A stretch of DNA of 64,000 nt from Lutispora sp003527145 (GTDB lineage Bacteria; Bacillota; Clostridia; Lutisporales; Lutisporaceae): the NCBI GenBank assembly GCA_029983695.1, contig JASBZB010000025.1, positions 1 to 64,000 on the forward strand, given 5' to 3'. Within the stretch, counting starts at the first letter, position 1; each line of letters begins with the position of its first letter. The translations under genes and the position numbers were made by a program. Below, piece by piece: positions 46,496 through 55,973 of this stretch. Under the pieces are notes generated by a model. It was not told the DNA's origin and did no database searches. It saw nothing but the letters and a program-made list of their open reading frames with translations.

Positions 46496-47116
46496 TTAAG
46501 TCTGATCCTTCTTCTTTTTTACCACCTTCAGCCGGAAAAATTCTTCTCTTTCCTTTTCTTCCAGCACCTCGGATATCACCTTTACTATTTCCTTGTATTT
46601 AGGTATCTGGATGTTCTGAAGTGCATTGGCCCTTTTGGTAGTTCGCTTCACTTCCATAGCCAGCTTATATACGGAGTCCTCCACCTCAGAAAGCTCATAT
46701 ATGAGGTATTTCAATTCCTGAAACTTCTTTAATGCCACATCCAGGGCGGAGTTAGTGTGATAAAAGCTGTAGAAGTGATTCAGGCTTTTTCTTTCAAATT
46801 TTATTTCCGGTATTTCAACACCCATTATGCTTCTGGTTATAATATCAAAGCCTGCGGTCTCAGGTATGGATTGGGCGATTTCCCCTATGCTGCTTATACC
46901 CATGGTTATATTGGCAACCTGCAATGCTTCGTAGGCTTCCTTAAATATTTCGCCCATTTTTTGCTGAATTCCCTCAGCCCTGTCTATGAAGCCCATCATG
47001 TTCATAACCAGAACATTTCTCTTTTTATCCAGCAGCTCGAACCCCTTTAAAGATAATTCAAGGGAGTATTGGGCTGCCATCAGGTTACTCTTGGTAAAAG
47101 CAATATTACTTTCCAT
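46496..47116 (-). CDS. atpD: V/A-type ATPase subunit D (central rotor shaft)
   Basis: Subunit D forms the coiled-coil central shaft that turns inside the A3B3 head. The 206-residue protein begins MESNIAFTKSNLMAAQYSLELSLKGFELLDKKRNVLVMNM, the typical first long helix. It ends with the second helix (EVKRTTKRANALQNIQIPKYKEIVKVISEVLEEKEREEFFRLKVVKKKK). The gene overlaps the end of atpB by 11 nt and is the last of the operon. Confidence 0.95.
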   Translation of the reverse strand: MESNIAFTKSNLMAAQYSLELSLKGFELLDKKRNVLVMNMMGFIDRAEGIQQKMGEIFKEAYEALQVANITMGISSIGEIAQSIPETAGFDIITRSIMGVEIPEIKFERKSLNHFYSFYHTNSALDVALKKFQELKYLIYELSEVEDSVYKLAMEVKRTTKRANALQNIQIPKYKEIVKVISEVLEEKEREEFFRLKVVKKKKDQT

Positions 47117-48488
47117 CGCGAGCCTCCATATATTTATCTATATACTCAGGCTTTACCCTGTTAAGCTCAGATTTGGGAAGTATTTTTAAAAGCTCCCACA
47201 TGAGATCCAGAGTTCTTTCAAGATTTCTGTTTTCATCATAGCCTTGCTTTACAAACCGTCTTTCAAACTGTTTGCCGAATTCCAGGTATTTTTTGTCCGT
47301 ATCCGAAAGCTCTTCTTCTCCTATTACCTGAGCCAGCGACCTTATATCCTGCACCCTGGAATAGGCTGAAAATACCTGATTCGCCACATCAGGATGGTCC
47401 TCTCTGGTGTAGCCTTCGCCTATTCCGTCCTTCATAAGCCTTGAAAGGCTGGGAAGTACATTTACAGGAGGATAGATATCCCTTTGGTACAAATCTCTTG
47501 AGAGTATTATCTGGCCTTCCGTGATGTAGCCTGTCAAATCCGGTACAGGATGGGTTATATCATCATTGGGCATGGTGAGAATGGGTATCTGGGTTATGCT
47601 GCCTTTTTTGCCCTTCATCATGCCTGCACGTTCATAAAGTGTAGCCAGGTCCGAATAAAGATAGCCCGGATAGCCCTTTCTGGAAGGAACCTCTTCCCTT
47701 GATGCGGATATTTCCCTCAAGGCTTCGCAGTAGCTTGTGATATTGGTCATTATGACCAAAACATGCATATTTTCTTCAAAGGCCAGGTATTCTGCTGCGG
47801 TCAAAGCGCATCTGGGCGTGGTGATCCTCTCTATTATAGGGTCATCTGCCAGGTTTGCATACATGACCACTTTTTTAAGAACTCCCGATTGCTGGAAGCT
47901 TTTTCTGAAAAATTCTGCTTCCCCATGCTTAATGCCCATGGCAGCAAATACTACTGCAAAATTATCCTCCTGGCTTTCGGTTATCTTTGCCTGCCTTACG
48001 ATTTGTGCCGCCAGTTCGTTATGAGGCAAACCATCCCCCGAAAATATAGGCAGCTTCTGACCTCTTATGAGAGTTGTCAGTCCGTCTATCGTAGATATTC
48101 CGGTTTGGATAAAGTTTCTTGGATAGAATCTGGCAACGGGATTCATCGGGCGCCCGTGTATATCATACTTCTTCCCCAAGTACAGAGGAGCACCGTCTGT
48201 GGGCTCTCCGATCCCATTGAATGTTCTTCCCAATACCTCTTTGGATAGGGATATCTCAAGGGGCTTTCCTGCAAAAGATACTTTGGTATTATTCAAGGAT
48301 ACTCCTGTAGTGCCCTCGAATACCTGGATTATTACTTTATCTCTGTTTATTTGAACCACTTTGCCCTTTTTAGGACTTTGTCCTTCTACTTCTATTTCCA
48401 CCATTTCATCATATGCCGCATCCCTAACCCCTTCTAAAATTATGAGAGGGCCTTCCACTTTGCTGATCTTAAGATATTTCATTTTCAT
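47106..48488 (-). CDS. atpB: V/A-type ATPase regulatory subunit B
   Basis: The 460-residue non-catalytic head subunit starts MKMKYLKISKVEGPLIILEG. It shows the degenerate P-loop region IFSGDGLPHNELAAQIVRQ in place of a Walker A motif, and PSLSRLMKDGIGEGYTREDHP later. ATG 48488 follows GGGAGGGAAAAAAC; an upstream in-frame ATG at 48509 lies inside atpA and precedes the site. It overlaps the atpA end by about 20 nt. Confidence 0.96.
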   Translation of the reverse strand: MKMKYLKISKVEGPLIILEGVRDAAYDEMVEIEVEGQSPKKGKVVQINRDKVIIQVFEGTTGVSLNNTKVSFAGKPLEISLSKEVLGRTFNGIGEPTDGAPLYLGKKYDIHGRPMNPVARFYPRNFIQTGISTIDGLTTLIRGQKLPIFSGDGLPHNELAAQIVRQAKITESQEDNFAVVFAAMGIKHGEAEFFRKSFQQSGVLKKVVMYANLADDPIIERITTPRCALTAAEYLAFEENMHVLVIMTNITSYCEALREISASREEVPSRKGYPGYLYSDLATLYERAGMMKGKKGSITQIPILTMPNDDITHPVPDLTGYITEGQIILSRDLYQRDIYPPVNVLPSLSRLMKDGIGEGYTREDHPDVANQVFSAYSRVQDIRSLAQVIGEEELSDTDKKYLEFGKQFERRFVKQGYDENRNLERTLDLMWELLKILPKSELNRVKPEYIDKYMEARDGK

Positions 48489-50265
48489 GTTTTTTCCCTC
48501 CCTTGTCATACTGGGAAATCAGCAGACTGAAATAGGAGTCTATCTGCTTTATATAATTGCCGAATACTTCCTCATCACCTTCAGGAGTATTGTATTTCAT
48601 GGATACTATGTCATAAAAAAGCTTTTCGTCTTTGACCTTGCTTATAGGAATGCCCGCTTTCACTGCTGCCAGAGCTTTTTCATAGAGGCGGTCTATGACC
48701 TTAAGCATATCGTATTGCTTTTTCAAGGATACATTGGCATCTTCCTTGTGATAGGCATTTTGCTGCAGATATCCTGTCTTGATGACCTTGGAGATTTCCA
48801 GTATGAGCCTCTGATCATCGGGAAGTATGTCTTCCCCCACCAGCTTTACTATTTCCATCAGCTTATGCTCCTCCCTGAGCAAGCCCAGCATCTTGGCCCT
48901 AAGCTCCAGCATTTCGTCAGAGACATTATCCCTGTACCAATCCCGTAGGTCTGCAATATAGCCCGTATAGGAATTGATCCAGTTGATGGCAGGATAATGC
49001 CTTGAATAAGCCAATGCTTTATCCAAAGCCAGAAAGGTTCCTACTACCCTCTTGGTGTTTTGAGTCACCGGCTCGGAAAAGTCTCCCCCTGCAGGCGATA
49101 CTGCTCCTATTATGGTTATGGAGCCCTCCTGTCCGGATAAGGCTTTCACATCTCCGGCCCTTTCATAAAACTGGGCAAGCCTGGATGGAAGATATGCCGG
49201 ATAGCCTTCCTCTGCAGGCATCTCCTCGAGCCTTCCCGATATTTCTCTCAATGCCTCCGCCCATCTGGAGGTGGAATCCGCCATGATGGCTATATTATAG
49301 CCCATGTCCCTGTAATATTCTGCAATGGTTATGCCTGTATATATGGAGGCTTCACGAGCCGCCACAGGCATGTTGGAGGTATTGGCTATGAGTACAGTCC
49401 TGTTCATCAAAGGCTCACCGCTGCGGGGGTCGTTGAGCTTGGGAAAATCCTCCAAAACCTCTGTCATCTCGTTTCCTCTTTCACCGCAGCCGATGTATAC
49501 GATGATATCCGCATCGCTCCATTTTGCCAGCTGATGCTGAGTTATGGTCTTCCCTGTGCCGAATCCGCCCGGTATAGCTGCCGTACCGCCCTTGGCAAGA
49601 GGGAAAAATGTATCGATAACCCTTTGCCCCGTCACCAGCAGTTTCTCTATGGGGTTTCTTTTGAATACCGGTCTTGGCTCTCTTACCGGCCATTCCTGAT
49701 ACATTTTGACCTCATGCTTATTGACTCCGTCATCCAACATCAAAAGTACATGCTCTAAATCATATTCGCCGTCTTTTTCGACAAAGGCTGCTGTCCCTTC
49801 CATATTCGGAGGCACCATAAGCTTATGGGTCACTGTAGTGCTCTCCTGCACCTCTCCGAATATAGTTCCCGGCTTCAACTTGTCTCCGGCAGCCACGGTA
49901 ATTTTAACCTTCCATATCTTATCCAGGCTGATGGAGGCCAATCCCAAGCCTTCGGGTATGTAGTTCGTTCCTTTGTCATATATGTCCAAAAGAGGCCTTT
50001 CTATGCCGTCAAAAATATTGCCGATTATACCCGGCCCCAGTTTTACCGAAAGAGGCTTCCCTGTGGAATATACAGCTTCTCCCGCCTTCAATCCGGCAGT
50101 CTCCTCATAAACCTGTATGGTTGCATTTCCGCTATCTATGGATATGATCTCCCCTATAAGCTTTTTCTCTCCTGCCAGAACCATTTCCCTCATCTTGAAG
50201 CTTTCCATGTTCTCTGCCTTGACCACGGGTCCGTTGACTAATGTTATACTCCCCACGCTGCTCAT
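48469..50265 (-). CDS. atpA: V/A-type ATPase catalytic subunit A
   Basis: This is the catalytic head subunit, 598 residues long. Walker A is GGFGTGKTITQHQLAKW near residue 235, with the catalytic glutamate region GCGERGNEMTEVLEDFP and MADSTSRWAEALREISGRLEEMPAEEGYPAYL following. The A-type nonhomologous insertion (residues about 120-200, VQESTTVTHKLMVPPNMEGTAAFV) is present and separates it from F-type beta subunits. The start overlaps the atpE stop by 4 nt. Confidence 0.97.
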   Translation of the reverse strand: MSSVGSITLVNGPVVKAENMESFKMREMVLAGEKKLIGEIISIDSGNATIQVYEETAGLKAGEAVYSTGKPLSVKLGPGIIGNIFDGIERPLLDIYDKGTNYIPEGLGLASISLDKIWKVKITVAAGDKLKPGTIFGEVQESTTVTHKLMVPPNMEGTAAFVEKDGEYDLEHVLLMLDDGVNKHEVKMYQEWPVREPRPVFKRNPIEKLLVTGQRVIDTFFPLAKGGTAAIPGGFGTGKTITQHQLAKWSDADIIVYIGCGERGNEMTEVLEDFPKLNDPRSGEPLMNRTVLIANTSNMPVAAREASIYTGITIAEYYRDMGYNIAIMADSTSRWAEALREISGRLEEMPAEEGYPAYLPSRLAQFYERAGDVKALSGQEGSITIIGAVSPAGGDFSEPVTQNTKRVVGTFLALDKALAYSRHYPAINWINSYTGYIADLRDWYRDNVSDEMLELRAKMLGLLREEHKLMEIVKLVGEDILPDDQRLILEISKVIKTGYLQQNAYHKEDANVSLKKQYDMLKVIDRLYEKALAAVKAGIPISKVKDEKLFYDIVSMKYNTPEGDEEVFGNYIKQIDSYFSLLISQYDKGGKKHENEIS

Positions 50266-50894
50266 ACTTTCAACACCTCATCCAGTTTTTCATAGAGCAT
50301 CCTGCCCATATATTCCTTGCCTTCGTCTATTAGCGTTTTGATGCTGAAATCCGCTAAAACACCGCTCTTCTTATCCTCCAATGTAAATCCGCCGATTATA
50401 TCCGTGCTGCTTTCGATAAGCTCAATACTTTTGTTATTCCTCAATCTTTCTATATTTTCTTTGATAAAGGAGCCAAGCTCATCCATATCTCTTTTTGAGA
50501 AGCTGAATAATAGCTCTTTCCCGTCCATCATGTGGAAAGCCTTCTCTATGTTATTGCTCAAAAAAGTCTTATATCCATCTGTTTTTATGAATTCCCTGCT
50601 CCAATCCCTTAAGGAGCTTAGCAAATCGCTTAGCAAAGCCTCTCTTTTCCTCATTATTTGGTAATCCGCTTCGCTTTGAACCTGTGCTATGATGGATTTT
50701 CTCTTAGCCTCAGCTCTGCTTTCCCCGTCTTCAACAATGGCTCTTTTTCGCTCTTCAAATTCATTTTTCTTTTCTTCTTTCTTTTCTTCCATGGCTTCAA
50801 TCAGTTTACTTCTTTTCTCGGACCAGTCCTCTTCTATATGTTCAAACAATATTTTTTTAAACAGTTCCAATTTTCCTTCTACGGTTACTGCCAT
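50262..50894 (-). CDS. atpE: V/A-type ATPase subunit E (peripheral stalk)
   Basis: The 210-residue protein has a long charged N-terminal helix (EHIEEDWSEKRSKLIEAMEEKKEEKKNEFEERKRAI) and a globular C-terminal half ending with DIIGGFTLEDKKSGVLADFSIKTLIDEGKE, a subunit E signature. It pairs with the H/G subunit to hold the head against rotation. Confidence 0.93.
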   Translation of the reverse strand: MAVTVEGKLELFKKILFEHIEEDWSEKRSKLIEAMEEKKEEKKNEFEERKRAIVEDGESRAEAKRKSIIAQVQSEADYQIMRKREALLSDLLSSLRDWSREFIKTDGYKTFLSNNIEKAFHMMDGKELLFSFSKRDMDELGSFIKENIERLRNNKSIELIESSTDIIGGFTLEDKKSGVLADFSIKTLIDEGKEYMGRMLYEKLDEVLKV

Positions 50895-50907
50895 AATATC
50901 AGACTCC

Positions 50908-51216
50908 TCAAATCTTTAATCCTATAGATTCTTTTATGCTTCGGGTTATATAATCCTTTTCCCTCCTAAAGCCATGCCGATCCGGTATCACAGTGACTAT
51001 GGGCATCTTGGGATCGAGCTTTATATCTTTAATCTCCGGTCCCATCTTTTCCATCAAAGATTCTGTAACCAATATTATACCTATGTCAGGATCATCGCAG
51101 GCTTTCTTCAGTTCCTCCAGTGCTTCGTCCCTTTCATGAGCTACTGTGCCTTTTATCCCGGCCAGTCTGAAACCCGTCAAGGTATCCGCATTATCACTGA
51201 TAAGATGCATTTTCAT
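50908..51216 (-). CDS. atpF: V/A-type ATPase subunit F
   Basis: The 102-residue Rossmann-like protein (MKMHLISDNADTLTGFRLAGIKGTVAHERDEALEELKKACDDPDIGIILVTESL) is a typical subunit F, which attaches to the central shaft and regulates activity. It lies 13 nt before atpE and 11 nt after atpK. Confidence 0.94.
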   Translation of the reverse strand: MKMHLISDNADTLTGFRLAGIKGTVAHERDEALEELKKACDDPDIGIILVTESLMEKMGPEIKDIKLDPKMPIVTVIPDRHGFRREKDYITRSIKESIGLKI

Positions 51217-51227
51217 AAAAACACCTT

Positions 51228-51647
51228 CTATATCCTGCCGAGTATCATGATGGACACTATGAGTCCGTATATAGCTATACCTTCTGCCAAGCCCACGAAT
51301 ATCAGAGTTTTACCCAGTATCCCCGGGTCTTCGGATACTGCTCCCAATGCTGAAGACCCTACGGCACCTACCGCATATCCGGCTCCGATGGTGGCCAGGC
51401 CCGTTGATACGGCGGCAGCTATAAAGCCAAGACCTGAGGCTGAGCCATCGGAGGCAGCCGCAAATGCTACCCTGGGGGCTAATACGAACAGAAACAAAGC
51501 GATCAAAGATATATAAGAGCCCAAACTGAATTTGAGTATTTTCTTAATCTTTCCTCCATCGGCATTTTCCTTTGATTTCAAAAGGATAACACCGCATCCG
51601 ATAGTCATCAGCACGATGAAAAGAGCTATAGCAACAATAGTATACAT
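51228..51647 (-). CDS. atpK: V/A-type ATPase membrane rotor subunit K (c)
   Basis: The 139-residue protein has two N-terminal hydrophobic segments, the second ending VAFAAA like a cleavage site. One c-type hairpin follows: GLGFIAAAVSTGLATIGAGYAVGAVGSSALGA, a DPG loop, and TLIFVGLAEGIAIYGLIVSIMIL with the ion-carrying glutamate. Compared with the Na+ rotor of Ilyobacter, the glutamine of helix 1 (GQGYAAG) is alanine here (GAGYAVG) and the serine after the glutamate is glycine. This argues for proton rather than sodium coupling, but only by analogy. Confidence 0.93.
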   Translation of the reverse strand: MYTIVAIALFIVLMTIGCGVILLKSKENADGGKIKKILKFSLGSYISLIALFLFVLAPRVAFAAASDGSASGLGFIAAAVSTGLATIGAGYAVGAVGSSALGAVSEDPGILGKTLIFVGLAEGIAIYGLIVSIMILGRI

Positions 51648-51836
51648 GATTCATCCTCCTTATTATTAGAGCTCAGGTTTTAGAGCTCAGATCTCAGGGT
51701 AGACGGAAAGAGGTCTAACTTCCTTATTCTTTATTCTCCATTTTTTCACTGCTAATCCGTTCCCTTCAGTGTTAATCCGTGTAAGGCTCCGTGTAAATCC
51801 GTGGTTTCCGTAATCCTTACCCCAGCGCCCTACTCA
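51648..51836. repeat. Repeat-bearing gap inside the V-ATPase operon
   Basis: The 190-bp gap separates subunit I from subunit K. It contains a B-type dispersed repeat (51765-51816: TTCAGTGTTAATCCGTG, then GTAAATCCGTGGTTTCCG) related to those at 39574 and 46274, plus an AGAGCTCAG direct repeat at its left end. No gene is seen and there is no strong terminator. Confidence 0.6.
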
Positions 51837-53798
51837 TCAGCTTAACTTTATAGGAGCATATTCTACTCCTTCTCCCGAATAATATCTGGAAAACAGTTCG
51901 TAATATTCAAGCCTTAAGCCCTGAATAAATACTATTAGCCCTTCAAGACCTATTATGACTGCATTGCCCAGGATGAGTATCAGGATGCCGCCAATGCCGG
52001 AATTGACCATCTCAGCCATGGTCTCAAAGGCCAAATATAAGCCTGCGTGGTTTAAGGCAAAGGCTCCAACCCTTATGAAGGATATCGTATTCGATAAAAA
52101 CGAGAGCAAGGTCTCCACTACTCCGAAGCCTGCTTCCGTATAGTAATCAACAACGCTTTCATCATAAAGCTTCTTTGAACCCTTGAGCATATTGGCGATA
52201 GGCTGCTTGAATACATTCAGAAGCAAAAGCACCGCCATAATAATGATGAAAATCTTAAGGGATACAGCCACAAAGCCAAGCTGGCTGTTGGCCACGGCAG
52301 TGATCAGTGTCCAGAAAAACAGGAATCCCACCAGTCCTTCGCGCCCCAGCAAGCCCTCCTCAAGATTATGTCTTTTCCAATTATTTATAAAGCTGTATAT
52401 GAAGCTTACGGTCATGAGCACCACACCTAATGCAATAGCCCAGATAAGTATCATATTTATATTGGCCATAGGCCTTATGAGCAATGCAGGTATCAGATCT
52501 TCCTTACCGAATACACTGCCGTAAAGTGCGCCGAATATGATAGAGCTGACGCCTAATCTGGACAGCACGCCTCCTAAATTGACCCTGCGCTTTTTATACC
52601 TCAGGTATAATCCTGCCAGCAAAATTATCAGGCCCTGTCCCATATCTCCGAACATAGCGCCGAAGAGCAGCATATAGGTCAGCCCAAAGAATGCGGTAGG
52701 GTCCACCTCATCATAGGAAGGAAGCCCGTACATTCTTATAAGAGCTTCAAAGGGCCTGATGAGCCAGTTGTTTTTAAATTTGGTCGGCGGCGCCTTAGCT
52801 GTTTCGTGGGATGCTGCATCATCTACCACCAGTATTATATTGCTGCGGAAATTATCCCACAGCTCCTTTTGAAGGCCTTTTACCTTGCTCTTAGGCACAT
52901 AGCCGAAGAGGAAAAAAAGCTTTTTGCCTATAGCGCTTTCCCTCTTAACCTTTTCTACCTTCTTCTCCAACTCCATGGCACCGTAGGCATTCTTTATGAC
53001 GGTGCCTATATTCCCTTTGCGCTTTTGCACCGAAGCCTTCAATTGTTTTATTTCGTCAAAGATCGCCTTGATCTCAGATTGTATCTTTTCGATTATTTCC
53101 TGAGCTGTACCGGAATATCCGGAGGGCAGCTTCAATTCCTGATAGTTAAGGGATATGAAAAGTCTCTCTATTTCCTCATCAAAGGATTTTGGTGCGGCTG
53201 AAGCCACTATTACATTGTCGTCTACAGTCACCAGCCTCAATATTAAAGAGGCTATGTTTTCATAGTTCCCCTTGAGCCTGCCGTAATTTTCTCTTGATAC
53301 TATAAGAAGGCGGAACCTCAAATAACTAAGGTTTATCAGCTTGCCTATATCCATATTCAAATCTTTCATATAGTTTAAGTTTCTTATATAGCTTTTCTTT
53401 TCTTCTACCAGCTTCCTTTTAGCCTCTACTTCATCCCATAATTCTTTGATAAAATGATATTCTTTTTCTATTTCCTGCAGCAGCTTGCCGTAATCGTGAT
53501 CTATCCCAATTGAACTCGCATTTATAACAGGCTTAAAATCAAAAATGCCATACAGGGATTTTATCATCTCTTCATCCTTTGCAAAATCTCTGCCGGCAGT
53601 GTAAGGCACAAGCTGAGCCGATTCTTCTATTGCTTCTAAATTTTCTTCAGAGGCGCTGAGCTTGAAATAGTTGGAGTTTATCTCCGTAAGGGCATTGAGC
53701 ATGTGCATGCTGCCGTTTAATACGATGGCCCTGCATATCTTATCCATATCTGCAATCCTGCCCACTATGCCCACTGTTTTCATCTTCTCTACTGCCAC
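51837..53798 (-). CDS. atpI: V/A-type ATPase membrane stator subunit I (a)
   Basis: The 653-residue protein has a soluble coiled-coil N-terminal half that binds the peripheral stalks and a membrane half from about residue 345 with seven or eight helices. Conserved features are DPTAFFGLTYMLLFGAMFGDMGQGLI and ISFIRVGAFALNHAGL, where the arginine is the essential half-channel residue opposite the rotor glutamate. It starts 1 nt after the atpC stop. Confidence 0.95.
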   Translation of the reverse strand: MAVEKMKTVGIVGRIADMDKICRAIVLNGSMHMLNALTEINSNYFKLSASEENLEAIEESAQLVPYTAGRDFAKDEEMIKSLYGIFDFKPVINASSIGIDHDYGKLLQEIEKEYHFIKELWDEVEAKRKLVEEKKSYIRNLNYMKDLNMDIGKLINLSYLRFRLLIVSRENYGRLKGNYENIASLILRLVTVDDNVIVASAAPKSFDEEIERLFISLNYQELKLPSGYSGTAQEIIEKIQSEIKAIFDEIKQLKASVQKRKGNIGTVIKNAYGAMELEKKVEKVKRESAIGKKLFFLFGYVPKSKVKGLQKELWDNFRSNIILVVDDAASHETAKAPPTKFKNNWLIRPFEALIRMYGLPSYDEVDPTAFFGLTYMLLFGAMFGDMGQGLIILLAGLYLRYKKRRVNLGGVLSRLGVSSIIFGALYGSVFGKEDLIPALLIRPMANINMILIWAIALGVVLMTVSFIYSFINNWKRHNLEEGLLGREGLVGFLFFWTLITAVANSQLGFVAVSLKIFIIIMAVLLLLNVFKQPIANMLKGSKKLYDESVVDYYTEAGFGVVETLLSFLSNTISFIRVGAFALNHAGLYLAFETMAEMVNSGIGGILILILGNAVIIGLEGLIVFIQGLRLEYYELFSRYYSGEGVEYAPIKLS

Positions 53799-53799
53799 G

Positions 53800-54858
53800 C
53801 TATATCGCCCCCTTACTCAATTTTTTTATCAGATACTTTTTGCCTTGATCCTCAGGCACCTGATATCTGATTATTTCTATGATGGAAATTATATCCCTGA
53901 CCTCAAATTCAAGAAGCAGTATATACGCTACCGCATTGATTATATTCATGCTTGTATTTTTGCCCAGGCTTTTAAGCTTGAAATACAAGTATCTATACAT
54001 TCTCCTGTCCATAAATATATCTGTAGTTTCATCTTCTTTGAACAAAAATCCATAATCGGTCTCTCTGGCCTTATCCAAAAAATCTGAGAGCCGTTCTTCA
54101 TAGCATAGCTCTTTTATCTGCTTAAAGCTCAGTCTGTAATAAAGCTTGATGGTATAGTTCAAAAGTATCTCCGGCTTGATGCCGTAGAACTTTTTCCCTC
54201 TGTATATCCACTGTATATTGAGTATATCTCCAAATATACCAAAGGCATACTTGATGGTCTCCTGGTCTGCAGTAGCCAGCCTATCCCATTCCTGACACAG
54301 TATGCTGTAATAGGCCATATCCAAAGCCATCTCAAATCTGAAAAGATTTTCCCCCTTGTTTTCGTCCAGCAAGGGACATAGATATTTAGAAAATGCAGTA
54401 TGGCTCAAAGCCTGTATTATATCCCTGGCTGATTTTGCTTCAAAAACTTTGCGGGGCTCTACCTTGCTGAATTTACCGATGAAAACATTATCCTCATAAT
54501 TTTTGATTTCCTTCTTATTATATACTTCTCTGGCCAGGTCCTTCAGATCTTCTATCTCATATTTGGCATAGAAGGTTCTGATAAAATCCCTGTAGCTGCC
54601 ACTGTAATAATGCATTATTCTATCCATATTTTCAATTATCCTTTGCTTGATCAAGCCCTCCAAAGCCCCTCTATGGATAGTATGGACTTCTGCTTCTGCC
54701 AGAACCTTGCTGTAGCTTGTATTTTCCTTCAGATACCGGGCACATTCGGTTACAGTTTTCATCCTAAGCAAGCTTATATAATCCTCGTTGGTAAGGAACC
54801 GGCCTTCCAAAGCCTTGATCTTTGCAGTAACCGCTGCATGCCTTCTTATGCGATCCAT
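53800..54858 (-). CDS. atpC: V/A-type ATPase subunit C (d; rotor socket)
   Basis: The 352-residue helical protein (LEGRFLTNEDYISLLRMKTVTECARYLKENTSY..., later KYAFGIFGDILNIQWIYRGKKFYGI and VRDIISIIEIIRYQVP) matches subunit C, a three-lobed funnel linking the central shaft to the rotor ring. It starts 2 nt after the H subunit stop. Confidence 0.93.
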   Translation of the reverse strand: MDRIRRHAAVTAKIKALEGRFLTNEDYISLLRMKTVTECARYLKENTSYSKVLAEAEVHTIHRGALEGLIKQRIIENMDRIMHYYSGSYRDFIRTFYAKYEIEDLKDLAREVYNKKEIKNYEDNVFIGKFSKVEPRKVFEAKSARDIIQALSHTAFSKYLCPLLDENKGENLFRFEMALDMAYYSILCQEWDRLATADQETIKYAFGIFGDILNIQWIYRGKKFYGIKPEILLNYTIKLYYRLSFKQIKELCYEERLSDFLDKARETDYGFLFKEDETTDIFMDRRMYRYLYFKLKSLGKNTSMNIINAVAYILLLEFEVRDIISIIEIIRYQVPEDQGKKYLIKKLSKGAI

Positions 54859-54860
54859 GT

Positions 54861-55190
54861 TTAACCCATCTCCATGTCAAATAATTTATTAACTGCCTGG
54901 TTAAGTATTTCTTCCTTGATTTGAACATATTTTCTCTCCAGGGCTTCTATGGAATAATGGGATCTGTTCTCTATGGCCTTTGCCTCTTCCTCAGCCTTCA
55001 ATACTGCTTGCTCCAATTGTTTTTTCATTGCTGCTTTTTCTTCATCCAGCTGCCTGTCCAAAGCTTCAATTTCAGCCGCATACTTTTCTTCAATACTCGC
55101 AAGCTCTGCATGTCTCTTTTCATTCACATCCGACGCAATGTTGTCGATGTAAACCAAATCCTTTAGTATTCCTTCCATATTGTTTTGCAT
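54861..55190 (-). CDS. atpH: V/A-type ATPase peripheral stalk subunit H/G
   Basis: The 109-residue protein is almost entirely a charged coiled coil (IASDVNEKRHAELASIEEKYAAEIEALDRQLDEEKAAMKKQLEQAVLKAEEEAKAI), as in the short stalk subunit that pairs with E. It is the first gene of the operon. AGGTGG lies before the start. Confidence 0.85.
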   Translation of the reverse strand: MQNNMEGILKDLVYIDNIASDVNEKRHAELASIEEKYAAEIEALDRQLDEEKAAMKKQLEQAVLKAEEEAKAIENRSHYSIEALERKYVQIKEEILNQAVNKLFDMEMG

Positions 55191-55392
55191 AAAACCACCT
55201 GCTTCTATCTAATGAATTACAACTTATAATAGGGAATGATTTCAATTATGTAATCATTCATTTAAAAAGTCAAAGCCGGCTAAATTCGATGTATTATTAA
55301 ATTACCTTAATTTCCATTGTATTCATTAATTAAAGTGTCCAATATCATGCTATATATGCCAGGGTCTTTGCTGCTACCATACCTATTTAGGA
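55191..55392 (-). promoter_or_regulatory. Upstream region of the V-ATPase operon
   Basis: On the minus strand TTACAT, 16 nt and TATTAT lie about 40 bp before atpH and are a reasonable but weak promoter. Nothing else is recognisable in the gap. Confidence 0.4.
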
Positions 55393-55425
55393 TAAAAAAT
55401 AAAGCCTCCTTATTATGGAGGCCGC
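55393..55425 (-). terminator. Terminator after the SEC-C gene
   Basis: GCCTCC and GGAGGC pair across a 7-nt loop, and the minus strand continues with TTTATTTTTTA. Confidence 0.88.
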
Positions 55426-55428
55426 TAA

Positions 55429-55932
55429 TTATTTATTTGCACCGCAGCACTTCTTATATTTCTTGCCGCTGCCGCAGGGACATGGATCGTTTCTTCCCAC
55501 AGTTTCTTCTTTTATTACAGTGCCGGATAATCTCTGCTTCTTGGTTATTTCTTTCCTTTTATCATCGCTTAATATGCTATCCCACTGGGGCAGACTGTAC
55601 AGCCATTTTGCCTTGGCAGCCAGCATATTATAGTAGAGCTTTTCTACATCTATATCCAATTCAACCTGTGAGTCTTCTTCAAGCTCTTCAAGCTTGTTGG
55701 GTTCCTTTAAGCTGGTGTTTATACCGTCCAAAAAGCCTATAAAATGAAGCACATCTGTGCCGTAGCCTTCAGCCAGCTCTTTTGCCGAGCCCTTCACCAC
55801 CTCATCAGGCTTGTTCAGGATTTTCTCATATATACCCTTTTCGATGTCAAAGTATTCTTCCCAAAACTTCTTTTGTATTTTCGGATCCTCTTCTTTATAT
55901 GCGGTTTCTCTCCAAGTTTCAAATAAGCTCAT
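55429..55932 (-). CDS. SEC-C metal-binding domain protein
   Basis: The 167-residue protein ends with VGRNDPCPCGSGKKYKKCCG, the zinc-binding SEC-C motif also found at the tail of SecA and in many small proteins. The N-terminal 145 residues are acidic and helical and not recognised as another domain. It lies 41 nt after the symporter gene, so it may be read from the same transcript. A specific role cannot be given. Confidence 0.85.
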   Translation of the reverse strand: MSLFETWRETAYKEEDPKIQKKFWEEYFDIEKGIYEKILNKPDEVVKGSAKELAEGYGTDVLHFIGFLDGINTSLKEPNKLEELEEDSQVELDIDVEKLYYNMLAAKAKWLYSLPQWDSILSDDKRKEITKKQRLSGTVIKEETVGRNDPCPCGSGKKYKKCCGANK

Positions 55933-55973
55933 ATTACAACTCCCTTGCTTTGTAAATTTACCCTAATATTATA

